Shown here: one piece after another, positions 27,550 to 37,845 of the stretch
Layout of the letters: each line of letters starts with the position of its first letter
How positions within the stretch are numbered: position 1 is the first letter of the stretch
Assembly (NCBI RefSeq): GCF_014696105.1
Contig: NZ_JACJPO010000038.1
Location: forward strand, 124,001 to 188,000
Length of the DNA stretch: 64,000 nt
Reading direction: 5' to 3'
DNA from: Microcoleus sp. FACHB-1515
GTDB taxonomy: Bacteria > Cyanobacteriota > Cyanobacteriia > Elainellales > Elainellaceae
Position numbers and translations under genes: made by a program
Notes under the pieces: generated by a model
What the model was told of the DNA's origin: nothing
The model's database searches: none
Seen by the model: the letters and a program-made list of their open reading frames with translations, nothing else

Positions 27550-28113
27550 TTAGTCGAGATAGCCCATTAGACCAGCGCTATCTTCGTCAATGTCGTTGGA
27601 GGCGATCGGACGACCACCCGGCAGCATACTTGACTCCATCAGGTGCGGATCGCTCGCGACGATCGGGCGATGTCCGGGCAGCGTGTCGGTGTCGAGGACT
27701 TGCAGTGCGCTCGCGAAAATTGGACGGTGGCCGGGAATCGTGTCAGAGTCCAAAACTTTCAGGTGGCTCGCTTCGATCGGGCGGTTGTTGAGAATCGTGC
27801 CGTAGACTTCGAGGTGGCTGGCTGCGATCGGGCGTTCGCCGGACACCATCATGCTTTCGACGATTTCGATGCCGCTGGTGTCAACCGGACGGGTGGCAAG
27901 TCCACCAAGCGAGGGAGCAGGTAAATTTGTTTCTGATTGAGGCATGGCTGTAAATTCCTTTGATTCTTTGGCTGACTCTTTCGCAGATTCTTTGGCAGCA
28001 GATTCGGTTGTTGCTGCTTGTTCTTTTTTGCTTTCCGCTTGTTCCACCGTCGTCTCCTTCGTGGTTCGCCTCCGCCCGTTGCGCGTACCCGTATCTGCGT
28101 CTGATGTTGCCAT
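27550..28113 (-). CDS. Hypothetical protein with five tandem RPI repeats
   Basis: A 187-residue protein in two parts. The first ~75 residues are Lys/Glu/Ser-rich and low complexity, with ESAKESAKESKE repeated. The rest (~92-180) consists of five head-to-tail units of about 18-19 residues sharing the pattern (L/I/V)xGxRPIxASxLxVxDxD: SGERPIAASHLEV, NNRPIEASHLKV, PGHRPIFASALQV, PGHRPIVASDPHL and PGGRPIASNDID. Similar proteins occur in other cyanobacteria as far as I recall, with no known function. No signal peptide, cysteine or membrane helix is seen. The repeats could form a regular solenoid or act as a binding scaffold (inference). It is monocistronic with its own terminator. Confidence 0.7.
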   Translation of the reverse strand: MATSDADTGTRNGRRRTTKETTVEQAESKKEQAATTESAAKESAKESAKESKEFTAMPQSETNLPAPSLGGLATRPVDTSGIEIVESMMVSGERPIAASHLEVYGTILNNRPIEASHLKVLDSDTIPGHRPIFASALQVLDTDTLPGHRPIVASDPHLMESSMLPGGRPIASNDIDEDSAGLMGYLD

Positions 28114-28388
28114 ATCGCCTCAAATCAGCATTTTGCGGTTCTTTGTATACGCAAAATTATAAGGCGAAAGCGGACTAGCGCAGATAAAGCCTTGGGGTGG
28201 AAATCTATCGGAATTATTTAACAATCCAATGAATAAATGCAAACTGCGCGGCGGCAACTGCAATTCAAGTTTACAGAAATTCGTGTCCCTTTAGAAAGTC
28301 TCGTTGCAAGATTGCGATTTTTTCCGGCCAGTCAATTTTCGGCAATGTGGGCGATCGCGCCTTGCTCGAATGGTAGAATCAGCACTCA

Positions 28389-29855
<1,467 letters not shown>

Positions 29856-29871
29856 CGGTTCTCAAATAATT

Positions 29872-29911
29872 AAACGGGGTGCAGGTCGATCGACTTTGCA
29901 TCCCGTTTTTT
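29872..29911 (+). terminator. Rho-independent terminator of thiC
   Basis: AAACGGGGTGCA (29872-29883) pairs, with one G-T, with TGCATCCCGTTT (29897-29908), and a run of T residues follows. The stop codon of thiC lies 17 bp before it. Confidence 0.9.
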
Positions 29912-30113
29912 ATGTACTCATTTTTTCTATTATGGGTTAGCTAGAAGCTGTATCGAAACTGAGCGATCAACAGAAGAATGCTGAACCGTATCTGAAATTA
30001 GTATTAATAATATTCATTTCTGTCAGAGGGTGTGATGATTTGGTTTTGGAAGGTAAAGGCTTTTTTTTGATTGGACTGCCGATAAAATCAGCCCAAAACA
30101 GTTCAAGGCTATT

Positions 30114-31214
30114 ATGAATTCGCAATCATCGCTCATTTTCGCGTTAGGACGATTATTGAACTGGTTGGAAATCAACGCACCTGCGATCGCTCAATCGCTC
30201 CAGCCCGGTCTCACTCGTGAGCAAATTGAAACCCAGCTTCAAGCCTTGCCATTCCGTCCGCCTGAAGAAGTTTATCAGTTTTATCAGTGGCGCAACGGTA
30301 GCTCGATCGAAGTAACAGTAGAAGGAAAATCCCATCAAACCTCGATCGAACTATTGCCGATTCATCGATTACTGTCGCTCGAAGAAGCGATCGATGAATA
30401 TACAACCTTCTGCGAAATCTACAGCGATCGAGCAGATAGTAATCATTACCTTCCGCTATTGGCAGATTCGGCAAACTATTACTTAGCAAAAGGCGACAAT
30501 CGATCGACAACTGCGACAATATTTAGTTCTAATGTTTATTCAGATGAATTCTGTTTTGAATTCGACAGCCTTGCGGATTTCATTCAAGCGATCGCAGAAT
30601 GCTTTGAAACAGGCGCTTATTATCTTGAATTGAACGATACTTGGTTCAATTGGAACAATGCGAAAGAAAAGCAAATTTGGTTGAAGTATCAGCCTCATCA
30701 TGCTGTGAATGTCGATCGACTGCTGCAAAATCAAATTCAAGATTTATCAGAACAAGAATTGCAGCGAGCCTGCTTTGATCTCGCGATCAGTCAGCATCCG
30801 CAAGCGCTACCGTTCTTTGTTCAGAAGCATAAAGAAGCTCAAGCAGAATATGAGCATCTTCGCGCCATTAGTGAGGTAAATCAAACTGAACTAACTTTGT
30901 CTGAAAAGCTGGAGGCGATCGAATCTCCTCCTCAAATTCCGAGCCTAAAATTCAGGCCGCTTGATTCAATTAGAAGAATTGATTCGATCGAGGCCATTCG
31001 TTATCTATTCGACCTGTTCAAATCGAGTGATCTACAAGGCCAACAGAAAATTATTAGGCAGTTAAATCAAAATATTGGCGATCGAGATGTTGTTTACGAA
31101 GCAGGACAGCAAGATTTGGAGATGATCGATCGCCTGCGACAAATGCTACAGCAATTTCCGGGAAATCAAGATATGGAAACGCTGCTACAACGACTTGAAA
31201 ATAAATTAGTTTAA
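30114..31214 (+). CDS. SMI1/KNR4 (SUKH) family protein
   Basis: A 366-residue protein. The N-terminal ~200 residues show an SMI1/KNR4-type domain: LTREQIETQLQALPFRPPEE, VYQFYQWRNGSS, FEFDSLADFIQAIAECFETG and AYYLELNDTWFNW. The rest is helical and rich in Glu/Gln/Leu, with a possible coiled coil near the C-terminus (DRLRQMLQQFPGNQDMETLL). SUKH domains are often immunity proteins against nuclease toxins but also occur as general scaffold domains; no toxin gene is adjacent, so the role is open. Its base composition is more AT-rich than neighbouring genes, which may hint at transfer. Confidence 0.78.
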   Translation: MNSQSSLIFALGRLLNWLEINAPAIAQSLQPGLTREQIETQLQALPFRPPEEVYQFYQWRNGSSIEVTVEGKSHQTSIELLPIHRLLSLEEAIDEYTTFCEIYSDRADSNHYLPLLADSANYYLAKGDNRSTTATIFSSNVYSDEFCFEFDSLADFIQAIAECFETGAYYLELNDTWFNWNNAKEKQIWLKYQPHHAVNVDRLLQNQIQDLSEQELQRACFDLAISQHPQALPFFVQKHKEAQAEYEHLRAISEVNQTELTLSEKLEAIESPPQIPSLKFRPLDSIRRIDSIEAIRYLFDLFKSSDLQGQQKIIRQLNQNIGDRDVVYEAGQQDLEMIDRLRQMLQQFPGNQDMETLLQRLENKLV

Positions 31215-31236
31215 GGTCGATCGACAAACCCATAAA

Positions 31237-31310
31237 CGAAAGTGGTAGGACTCAAACCTACATCATTCTGCTTAGAAGGCAGATGCTTTATTCGATTAAG
31301 CTACACTCTC
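31237..31310 (-). tRNA. tRNA-Arg (anticodon TCT), divergent tertiary core
   Basis: A 74-base cloverleaf on the minus strand: acceptor GAGAGTG/CACTTTC (one G-T pair), D stem GCTT/AAGC, anticodon stem TCTGC/GCAGA with loop CTTCTAA (anticodon TCT), T stem GTAGG/CCTAC, discriminator G. The T loop is TTTGAGT, not TTCGANT, so position 56 is T instead of C. The D loop (AATCGAATA) keeps G18 but has A at 19. The standard G19-C56 contact is thus replaced by a possible A19-U56 pair, a matched change that suggests a real, folded tRNA and not decay. It lies 39 bp after rtcB on the same strand. Confidence 0.88.
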
Positions 31311-31349
31311 ACAAGTTGCGGACAAAAGAAGGCTTCTGCCCGCAAATAT

Positions 31350-32531
31350 TTAACCCTTGACGCAGACAACCTGCTTGAGTGTTGCCACGACTTCGACCAG
31401 ATCAGACTGGTTCGCCATCACCTGATCGATCGACTTGTAGGCTGCTGGAATTTCATCCAAAACGCCTTCATCCTTTCGGCATTCCACTCCCTTTGTCTGA
31501 GCGATCAAGTCATCAAGCGTAAAGGCGTTTTTTGCCTTATTTCTTGACATCAATCGTCCCGCACCATGCGAGCAAGAGCAATAGCTTTCCAGATTTCCCT
31601 TGCCCTTCACAATGAAGGATTTTGCGCCCATTGAACCGGGAATAATGCCATAGTCGTTTTCCTGCGCCCGGACTGCACCCTTGCGCGTCACGACTACTTC
31701 TTCGCCGTAGTGGACTTCCTTTTCAGCGTAGTTGTGGTGGCAGTTGACTTGCAGCAACGGCTTGGTTGGCTTGCCGCCTGCCAAGTGCTTTTCCACCACT
31801 TTTTGGAAGCGCGACATCATCACTTCGCGATTCATGCGGGCGTAGTCTTGCGCCCACTGTAGATCGCGCCAGTATGCATCAAATTCTGGCGATCGTGCCA
31901 CAAAGTAGGCCAAGTCTGGATCGGGCAAACGAGTATCCGTCATCTTCGCCAGATGCTTTGCCGTGCTGATGTGATTTTGAGCGAGCATATTGCCAATGTT
32001 GCGCGAGCCAGAGTGCAGCATCAGCCAAACTTGATCTTCGGTATCCAGACATACTTCCAAGAAGTGATTGCCGCCGCCGAGCGATCCCATTTGCCGCATG
32101 GCTTTCGTCTGCAAATTTTGCACACCGGAATGCAAATTCTTGAAATCATTCCAGCCTTGCCAGTTGGAAACCGTTTTGTCTGCGTCTTTGTTTTCGTTGA
32201 AGCCAACCGGAATTTCAGCTTCAATATCCAGCCGGATTTTCTTCAGCTTGCCTTCCAATTGTTCCGCTTTGAACGGCGTTTTCACCGCACACATTCCGCA
32301 GCCAATATCAACACCAACCGCAGCCGGAACGATCGCATCTTTGGTTGCCACAACTGAGCCAACCAGCGCACCTTTACCCAGGTGAACATCCGGCATCAAA
32401 GCCACATGTTTGAAGATGAATGGCAGCGAAGCAACGTTCTTTGCCATCTTGATTTCTTCGGAGCCTAAGTCGTGGTTTGCCCAGGACAAAACAGGCTTTT
32501 CAGTGGAAAAATTAACCGCTTCGTAAGGCAT
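31350..32531 (-). CDS. rtcB: RNA-splicing/repair ligase RtcB
   Basis: RtcB joins RNA ends carrying 2',3'-cyclic phosphate or 3'-phosphate to 5'-OH ends, using GTP and Mn2+. In bacteria it repairs cleaved tRNA and rRNA. The 393-residue protein has the metal site AAVGVDIGCGMCAVK (D75, C78), SLGGGNHFLEV, LMLHSGSRNIG and the guanylylation histidine H322 in CSCSHGAGR. It belongs to the group without the archease gene nearby; neither rtcA nor an archease gene is seen. It is followed after 39 bp by tRNA-Arg(TCT) on the same strand, so the two could share a transcript. The start is MPYEAVNF. Confidence 0.95.
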   Translation of the reverse strand: MPYEAVNFSTEKPVLSWANHDLGSEEIKMAKNVASLPFIFKHVALMPDVHLGKGALVGSVVATKDAIVPAAVGVDIGCGMCAVKTPFKAEQLEGKLKKIRLDIEAEIPVGFNENKDADKTVSNWQGWNDFKNLHSGVQNLQTKAMRQMGSLGGGNHFLEVCLDTEDQVWLMLHSGSRNIGNMLAQNHISTAKHLAKMTDTRLPDPDLAYFVARSPEFDAYWRDLQWAQDYARMNREVMMSRFQKVVEKHLAGGKPTKPLLQVNCHHNYAEKEVHYGEEVVVTRKGAVRAQENDYGIIPGSMGAKSFIVKGKGNLESYCSCSHGAGRLMSRNKAKNAFTLDDLIAQTKGVECRKDEGVLDEIPAAYKSIDQVMANQSDLVEVVATLKQVVCVKG

Positions 32532-32695
32532 AGAATCGTGTCCTTATCGTGAAATGGTCGAGATGGAAACAAGCAATCATTGAATTGGCTTGTCATACTA
32601 CTTATACTACAAATATACTACACGATCGTCAAGCCCATTCCAAAGATTAGTTCGCACCCGACACCCGATCGCCATTCGATCGAACTTGCGGTAGG

Positions 32696-33925
32696 ATGAC
32701 AAGCAACTTTTACCCGCCTCCCCCTGTGAATCTGCGCCGCCTGCTGTGGTTTGCTTCTGATAAAGACTGGGCGATCGAAGCGCGTCTCTTGCGCTGGCTG
32801 ACGTTCCTGTGGATTTTTGTCGGTCTGGCAATTTTGTTTTCCGCCTCCTATGCCGTTGCCGATGTCGAAACGGGCGACGGGCTGTTCTACTTCAAGCGGC
32901 AGATTGGGGCGATCGCGATCGCGCTGATCGGCTTTAACATCATTGTCTATTCTCCCCTGCGCTACGTTTTGGGGATCGCGGACTGGTTCGTGATTTTGCT
33001 GCTGGGCGTAATCGCCTCGACGCTGCTGCCCGGACTGGGAACGACCGTCAACGGGGCGACGCGCTGGCTGGCGATCGGCTCGTTCCTGGTTCAACCCTCA
33101 GAACTGATTAAGCCGTTTTTGGTGCTGCAAAGCGCTCGCATCTTCGGCCAGTGGGAACGGCTGAAATGGTCAACGCGCCTGATTTGGATCTCCATTTTTG
33201 CGCTAACGCTGGCGGCGATTTTGCTTCAGCCGAACCTGAGTACGGCGGCACTGTGCGGCATGATGATCTGGCTGATTGCGCTGGCGGCGGGGTTGCCTTG
33301 GCTATATCTGAGTGGCGCAGCGGGCAGCGGACTGATGTTGGCCGTGATCAGCGTCAGCTTCAAGGAATATCAGCGCCGACGGTTGATGTCGTTTCTCAAT
33401 CCCTGGAGCGATCCGGCGGGAGACGGGTATCAGCTAATTCAGAGTTTGCTGGCGATCGGGTCGGGCGGCTTTTGGGGCGCAGGCTACGGCATGTCTCAGC
33501 AAAAGCTGTTTTATCTGCCGATTCAATACACCGACTTCATCTTTGCCGTCTTTGCCGAAGAGTTTGGCTTGGTCGGCAGTTTGCTCTTGCTGCTGCTGCT
33601 CGGTGCTTATGCGACTGTTGGCTTGCGCGTCGCGATTCGTGCCAAAAATAGTGTTCATCAACTGGTGGCGATCGGTGTCGTCGTCCTCTTGGTCGGTCAA
33701 TCGCTCCTCAACATCGGCGTGGTGACGGGAACACTGCCCACAACCGGACTACCGTTTCCCTTGCTCAGCTATGGCGGCAACTCGGTTATTTCCAGCTTGC
33801 TGGCGGCGGGCATTCTGATTCGCGTGGCGCGAGAAAGCAGCGAGGCAGAAGTGCTGTCGCTCGATAAACGCCGATCGCAGCGCAATCGCTCCTCTCAGTC
33901 CGCCTTCCCCACTTCGGTAGAATAA
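32696..33925 (+). CDS. ftsW: FtsW-type SEDS peptidoglycan glycosyltransferase
   Basis: A polytopic membrane protein of the SEDS family (409 residues, ~10 helices) that polymerises lipid II at the division septum together with a class B penicillin-binding protein. Family motifs: GATRWLAIGSFLVQPSELIK (with the conserved Glu region), KLFYLPIQYTDFIFAVFAEE (aspartate of the active site) and LPTTGLPFPLLSYGGNSVIS. The N-terminus has PPPP followed by a basic segment. RodA is its close relative; the position before cytochrome biogenesis genes is usual in cyanobacteria, where the gene is named ftsW. It starts a three-gene run, with ccdA 25 bp downstream. Confidence 0.93.
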   Translation: MTSNFYPPPPVNLRRLLWFASDKDWAIEARLLRWLTFLWIFVGLAILFSASYAVADVETGDGLFYFKRQIGAIAIALIGFNIIVYSPLRYVLGIADWFVILLLGVIASTLLPGLGTTVNGATRWLAIGSFLVQPSELIKPFLVLQSARIFGQWERLKWSTRLIWISIFALTLAAILLQPNLSTAALCGMMIWLIALAAGLPWLYLSGAAGSGLMLAVISVSFKEYQRRRLMSFLNPWSDPAGDGYQLIQSLLAIGSGGFWGAGYGMSQQKLFYLPIQYTDFIFAVFAEEFGLVGSLLLLLLLGAYATVGLRVAIRAKNSVHQLVAIGVVVLLVGQSLLNIGVVTGTLPTTGLPFPLLSYGGNSVISSLLAAGILIRVARESSEAEVLSLDKRRSQRNRSSQSAFPTSVE

Positions 33926-33950
33926 GGGTAGCGCACTCCTTTTCGCCTCC

Positions 33951-34694
33951 ATGCTCGAATTTGTTCAGCAGCAGCTTTATTTTCTTCAACAGTTCGCCAA
34001 TTCGATCGTTGCCACGCAGCTAACCCATCTGACGCTCTTCAGCGTCGGCGCAATTTTCCTCGCCGGACTGCTGACCAGCCTCACACCCTGTATGCTGTCG
34101 ATGCTGCCGATTACATTAGGCTACATTGGCGGCTATGAAGCTCGATCGCGCCTCCAAGCGGCTACACAATCACTTTGGTTTTCCCTTGGTCTAGCAACGA
34201 CGCTGGCGATTTTAGGAATTTTGGCCGCTGTCCTGGGTGGCGTTTACGGTCAAGTGGGCACAGGATTGCCGATCGCCGTCAGCATCATCGCGATTTTGAT
34301 GGGGCTGAATTTGCTGGAAGCCCTACCGCTGCAACTCCCCGCTTGGGGATCGATCGAATGGGTTTCAAAAGAACTGCCGGAAGGGTTGCGATCGTACCTG
34401 ATCGGCCTAACCTTTGGCGTGGTCGCGTCACCTTGCAGCACTCCGGTTCTTGCGACGCTGCTCGCTTGGATTTCCACCACGCACGATCCAATCTTGGGCA
34501 GCGTTCTCCTGCTAGCTTACACGGCGGGCTATGTCGCCCCGCTGATTTTGGCCGGAACCTTCACCGCTTCGATCAAAAAGCTGCTAGAACTGCGTCGCTG
34601 GTCAAGCTGGATTACGCCTGCGAGTGGGGCGCTATTGGTCGGCTTTGGCGTGTTTTCCCTGCTGTTTCGCTTTTTTCCCGCTGGCGCGTACTAA
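33951..34694 (+). CDS. ccdA: Cytochrome c biogenesis membrane protein CcdA
   Basis: A 247-residue thiol-disulfide transporter with six membrane helices that carries reducing equivalents across the thylakoid or plasma membrane to keep apocytochrome c reduced. The two key cysteines are C47 (SLTPCMLSMLP) and C162 (ASPCSTPVL), each in the conserved proline context. The gene lies between ftsW and ccs1, with only 6 bp to the latter, and works with it in system II cytochrome c maturation. Confidence 0.95.
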   Translation: MLEFVQQQLYFLQQFANSIVATQLTHLTLFSVGAIFLAGLLTSLTPCMLSMLPITLGYIGGYEARSRLQAATQSLWFSLGLATTLAILGILAAVLGGVYGQVGTGLPIAVSIIAILMGLNLLEALPLQLPAWGSIEWVSKELPEGLRSYLIGLTFGVVASPCSTPVLATLLAWISTTHDPILGSVLLLAYTAGYVAPLILAGTFTASIKKLLELRRWSSWITPASGALLVGFGVFSLLFRFFPAGAY

Positions 34695-34700
34695 TTTGTT

Positions 34701-36080
34701 ATGAGTGATTCTTCATTTTTCGATCGCGCCAAACTCGCCATTCGCTATTACTTTCGTCGCGAACTGTTGCCCCTGCTTTCTGATTTGCGGTTGGCGATCG
34801 TGCTGCTGCTGGCGATCGCCGCTTTCAGCATTCTCGGAACAGTTATCGAGCAGGGACAATCGCTTTCTTTCTATCAGGAAAACTACCCGGAAGATCCGGC
34901 TCTGTTTGGCTTTTTGTCTTGGAAAGTATTGCTGACGATCGGACTCGATCACGTCTATCGAACCTGGTGGTTTTTGTCGCTGCTGATCTTCTTTGGAGCC
35001 AGCTTAACCGCCTGCACGTTCACGCGCCAAATTCCCGCGCTGCGCTGGTTTTCGCGGACGTGGAATTTCTACAAATCGCCGCGCCAGTTTCAAAAGCTTG
35101 CCCTGAGTGCCGAAGTGAATCATGCGATCGCAGATCTTGAACCAATCTTGCAGCAAAAAGGCTACCGGATTTTTCGCCAGGATGATGCGATCTACGCGCA
35201 CAAAGGCTTGATCGGTCGGATTGGTCCCATTGTCGTTCATGCCAGTATGCTGCTGATTTTGGTCGGCGCGATCGTCGGCGCAATGACCGGATTTTTCGCC
35301 CAAGAAATTGTGCCGAGCGGCCAAATTTTTCAGGTTCATAATATTTTTGATGCGGGTCCTTGGTCGGCGTCGCAGATTCCCACTGATTGGGGCGTGAAGG
35401 TGAATCGCTTTTGGATCGACTACACGCCCGAAGGCGCGATCGACCAGTTCTACTCGGATTTGTCCGTCCTCGACTCGGAAGGCCAAGAAGTCAAGCGCAA
35501 AACGATCCACGTCAACGAACCGCTTCGCTATCGGGGCGTGACGATGTATCAGGCAGACTGGGGAATCGCCGCCGTTCGCTTTCATCTCAACGCCAGTCCA
35601 ACGCTTGAACTGCCGATGCAGCAGCTTAACGTTCCGGGCGGACGACTTTGGGGAACTTGGTTGCCGACGAAGCCGGATGCAAGTGAAGGCGTTTCGATCG
35701 TCGCCAAAGATCTACAGGGAACGCTGCTGATTTACGACCAAACCGGACGCTTGATCTCGACCGTCCGCCAAGGCATGTCAACCACTGTGAACGGCGTCAA
35801 TTTGGCGATCGTCGAAGTGGTGGGCAGTACCGGACTGCAAATTAAAGCCGATCCGGGCATTCCGATCGTCTATGCCGGATTCGGGCTGCTGATGGCGGGC
35901 GTGATGATGAGCTACATTTCGCATTCGCAAATTTGGGCGCTTCAGCAAGACGGCAAACTCTACATCGGCGGCAAAACCAATCGCGCTCAGGTGACGTTTG
36001 AGCGCGAACTGCTGGCATTGCTCGATCGCCTTGATGCGGCTCCGGCTGAATCGACGGTGGGCGATCGCGTCACCGCCTGA
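34701..36080 (+). CDS. ccs1: Cytochrome c biogenesis protein Ccs1/ResB
   Basis: ResB-family part of the system II haem lyase (459 residues), which with CcsA attaches haem to c-type cytochromes on the lumenal side. It has three N-terminal membrane helices ([38 protein letters not shown] and the helix after [10 protein letters not shown]), a large lumenal domain (~200-390) and a final helix ([18 protein letters not shown]). [19 protein letters not shown] holds the conserved histidine. It follows ccdA after 6 bp. It is named ccs1 or ccsB in different genomes. Confidence 0.93.
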   Translation: MSDSSFFDRAKLAIRYYFRRELLPLLSDLRLAIVLLLAIAAFSILGTVIEQGQSLSFYQENYPEDPALFGFLSWKVLLTIGLDHVYRTWWFLSLLIFFGASLTACTFTRQIPALRWFSRTWNFYKSPRQFQKLALSAEVNHAIADLEPILQQKGYRIFRQDDAIYAHKGLIGRIGPIVVHASMLLILVGAIVGAMTGFFAQEIVPSGQIFQVHNIFDAGPWSASQIPTDWGVKVNRFWIDYTPEGAIDQFYSDLSVLDSEGQEVKRKTIHVNEPLRYRGVTMYQADWGIAAVRFHLNASPTLELPMQQLNVPGGRLWGTWLPTKPDASEGVSIVAKDLQGTLLIYDQTGRLISTVRQGMSTTVNGVNLAIVEVVGSTGLQIKADPGIPIVYAGFGLLMAGVMMSYISHSQIWALQQDGKLYIGGKTNRAQVTFERELLALLDRLDAAPAESTVGDRVTA

Positions 36081-36119
36081 TCCTCCCCAACCCTCCTTGG
36101 AAAGGAGGGAGCCGAACCA

Positions 36120-36156
36120 CCCCTCAAAGTCCCCCTTCTCAAGGGGGATTTGGGGG
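36120..36156 (-). repeat. Cyanobacterial interspersed palindromic repeat (G5/C5 hairpin)
   Basis: In minus orientation this reads CCCCCAAATCCCCC, a short loop, then GGGGGACTTTGAGGGG, a common palindromic repeat in cyanobacterial genomes. A related copy lies at 47611-47644. A second hairpin, CCCTCCTT/AAGGAGGG, lies just before it (36091-36109). The pair sits between the convergent genes ccs1 and larE and could serve as a transcription stop. Confidence 0.8.
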
Positions 36157-36207
36157 ATCGATCGCACACCATTCACTCCTTTCCTTCTAGAGCTTTGAAA
36201 ACACACT

Positions 36208-37023
36208 CTAACGGGCAAACTCCAGCACTTGATTCAATTTGCCGCTGCGGAAGCCTTCCAGATCCAGCGTCACAAACCGAAAGCCGTAGGTTTGAAAGGC
36301 GGAAACCAGCGTTTCGAGGTCAGTAGTTAGGACAAAGGTTTTGATTTCTGCGGGCGGCAGCTCGATTCGTGCCGTGTCGCCTTCCGATCGCACCCGCAAA
36401 TTCTTCAGTCCCATCTGCCTGAGATAGCGCTCTGCCCGTCCAACCCGCTGAAGCTTGGCGATCGTAATTTCCTCGCCATACGGAAAGCGCGAACTGAGGC
36501 AGGGCTGCGCGGGCTTGTCCCACCAGGGTAAACCGAGATGCTTGGCGAGTTCGCGTACTTCCAGCTTGGTGATACCGACCTCGGCCAGAGGCGATCGCGC
36601 TCCCCGCTCTTTTGCCGCCTGAATGCCCGGACGATAATCGGACAAATCATCGGCGTTGACTCCATCGACGACGTAGGGATAGCCGCGATCGATCGCGATC
36701 GGCTTCAAGGTATCGTGCAGTTCGCTTTTGCAGAAATAACAGCGGTTGATCGGATTGGCGCTGTAGTTGGGATTGTCAATTTCGTGCGTTTCAACCACTT
36801 CGTGGGCAATGCCAATTTCTGCCGCTTGAATGCGGGCATCTTCGAGATCTTCCGGCAGCAGTGAAGCGGAATTCGCCGTCACCGCCAAGGCGCGATCGCC
36901 CAGCACGTCATATGCAATTTTGGCGACCAAAGTACTGTCAATGCCGCCCGAATAGGCAATCAGAGCGCGATCCATTTCAGCAAACAGCGATCGCAACTGT
37001 TCCAGCGTTCCTAACAGCGTCAT
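36208..37023 (-). CDS. larE: ATP-dependent sacrificial sulfur transferase LarE
   Basis: A PP-loop enzyme (271 residues) that donates a cysteine sulfur to make the nickel-pincer nucleotide cofactor. The PP-loop is SGGIDST (25-31). The sulfur-donating cysteine is C175 in PAQPCLSSRF, matching C176 of the Lactobacillus enzyme. Additional cysteines C95 and C98 lie in RCYFCKSE. LarB and LarC are not in this window, and many cyanobacteria have LarE alone with unclear targets. The ATG complementing 37021-37023 is chosen; an upstream TTG/GTG frame to 37065 is less likely. The Ni/Co importer at 51597 may supply metal, if the cofactor is made. Confidence 0.9.
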   Translation of the reverse strand: MTLLGTLEQLRSLFAEMDRALIAYSGGIDSTLVAKIAYDVLGDRALAVTANSASLLPEDLEDARIQAAEIGIAHEVVETHEIDNPNYSANPINRCYFCKSELHDTLKPIAIDRGYPYVVDGVNADDLSDYRPGIQAAKERGARSPLAEVGITKLEVRELAKHLGLPWWDKPAQPCLSSRFPYGEEITIAKLQRVGRAERYLRQMGLKNLRVRSEGDTARIELPPAEIKTFVLTTDLETLVSAFQTYGFRFVTLDLEGFRSGKLNQVLEFAR

Positions 37024-37094
37024 TGCTTCAACTCCAATCGAAAATTCTGGATTCGCTTGCGGCAAACCCAGTCCTTACCGATCTAGCGTAGCAA

Positions 37095-37535
37095 CTACGC
37101 GAGCTGGAGATGACGAACGATCGCTTGGAGACCGAGGAGATAGCTATTCACGCCGAAGCCGCTGATCTGACCGATCGCGACCGGAGCGATAAACGAATGA
37201 TGGCGAAACGACTCACGCTGATAGACGTTGCTGAGATGGACTTCGACAGTCGGGATTTTTACACCTGCGATCGCATCACGAATGGCGACGCTCGTGTGCG
37301 TGTACGCGCCCGGATTGATCACGATGCCGTCCTGCTGATCGATCGCGCCATGAATCGCATCAATGATTGCGCCCTCATGGTTCGATTGCAGCGTCGCCAG
37401 TTTCACCTGAAGGCGATCGGCTTCTCGCTCAAGCAGCGCATTGACATCGCTGAGCGTGGCATTACCATACACGCCCGGTTCACGCTGACCTAGCAGGTTA
37501 AGGTTGGGGCCGTGTAGAACGAGAATGCGAAGCAA
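37095..37535 (-). CDS. aroQ: 3-dehydroquinate dehydratase, type II
   Basis: The third step of the shikimate pathway: 3-dehydroquinate to 3-dehydroshikimate. The 146-residue dodecameric enzyme has the catalytic tyrosine Y23 in REPGVYGN, N75 in INPGAYTH, H100 in VEVHLSN and R111. The start codon is TTG (complement of 37533-37535), which puts [15 protein letters not shown] in the usual place; no ATG fits. It is 6 bp after the small ORF at 37542, so it may be translated by coupling. Confidence 0.95.
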   Translation of the reverse strand: MLRILVLHGPNLNLLGQREPGVYGNATLSDVNALLEREADRLQVKLATLQSNHEGAIIDAIHGAIDQQDGIVINPGAYTHTSVAIRDAIAGVKIPTVEVHLSNVYQRESFRHHSFIAPVAIGQISGFGVNSYLLGLQAIVRHLQLA

Positions 37536-37541
37536 CGATCG

Positions 37542-37679
37542 TTATCTGCGACGTTGGCGATCGTTCACCGGAATGGGAATCGGTTCGGGTTCCGGTTGCG
37601 ATTCGGGGCCGAGCAGCGCGTCGATGATGCGCTGTGCCCATTCTTTTAGCTTTTCCAGTACCTTTTCGATGTAATCCAT
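37542..37679 (-). CDS. Small 45-residue protein upstream of aroQ
   Basis: A short ORF with a proper AGGAG ribosome-binding site about 13 bases before its ATG (complement of 37677-37679). The N-terminal half is an amphipathic helix (MDYIEKVLEKLKEWAQRIID), followed by a proline/glutamate stretch (PEPEPIPIPV) and a very basic C-terminus (NDRQRRR). The stop lies 6 bp before the TTG of aroQ. I believe related small proteins exist in other cyanobacteria, but I cannot verify this. It may be a leader that drives aroQ translation, or a small membrane-associated protein. Confidence 0.6.
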   Translation of the reverse strand: MDYIEKVLEKLKEWAQRIIDALLGPESQPEPEPIPIPVNDRQRRR

Positions 37680-37845
37680 CAATCAGCTAGCTCCTTTTTT
37701 ATAGACTAGACCAGCAGCGTGACCAAGATCTCAATCAGATTTCAACGGTGCTGAAGCGCCTAGCCTAAAAACGTCAACAACTGTCGTTTATCTGATCATA
37801 ACCAATCATCGAAAATGATCAAGGCAACTTCATCTTCCGCGAGTT

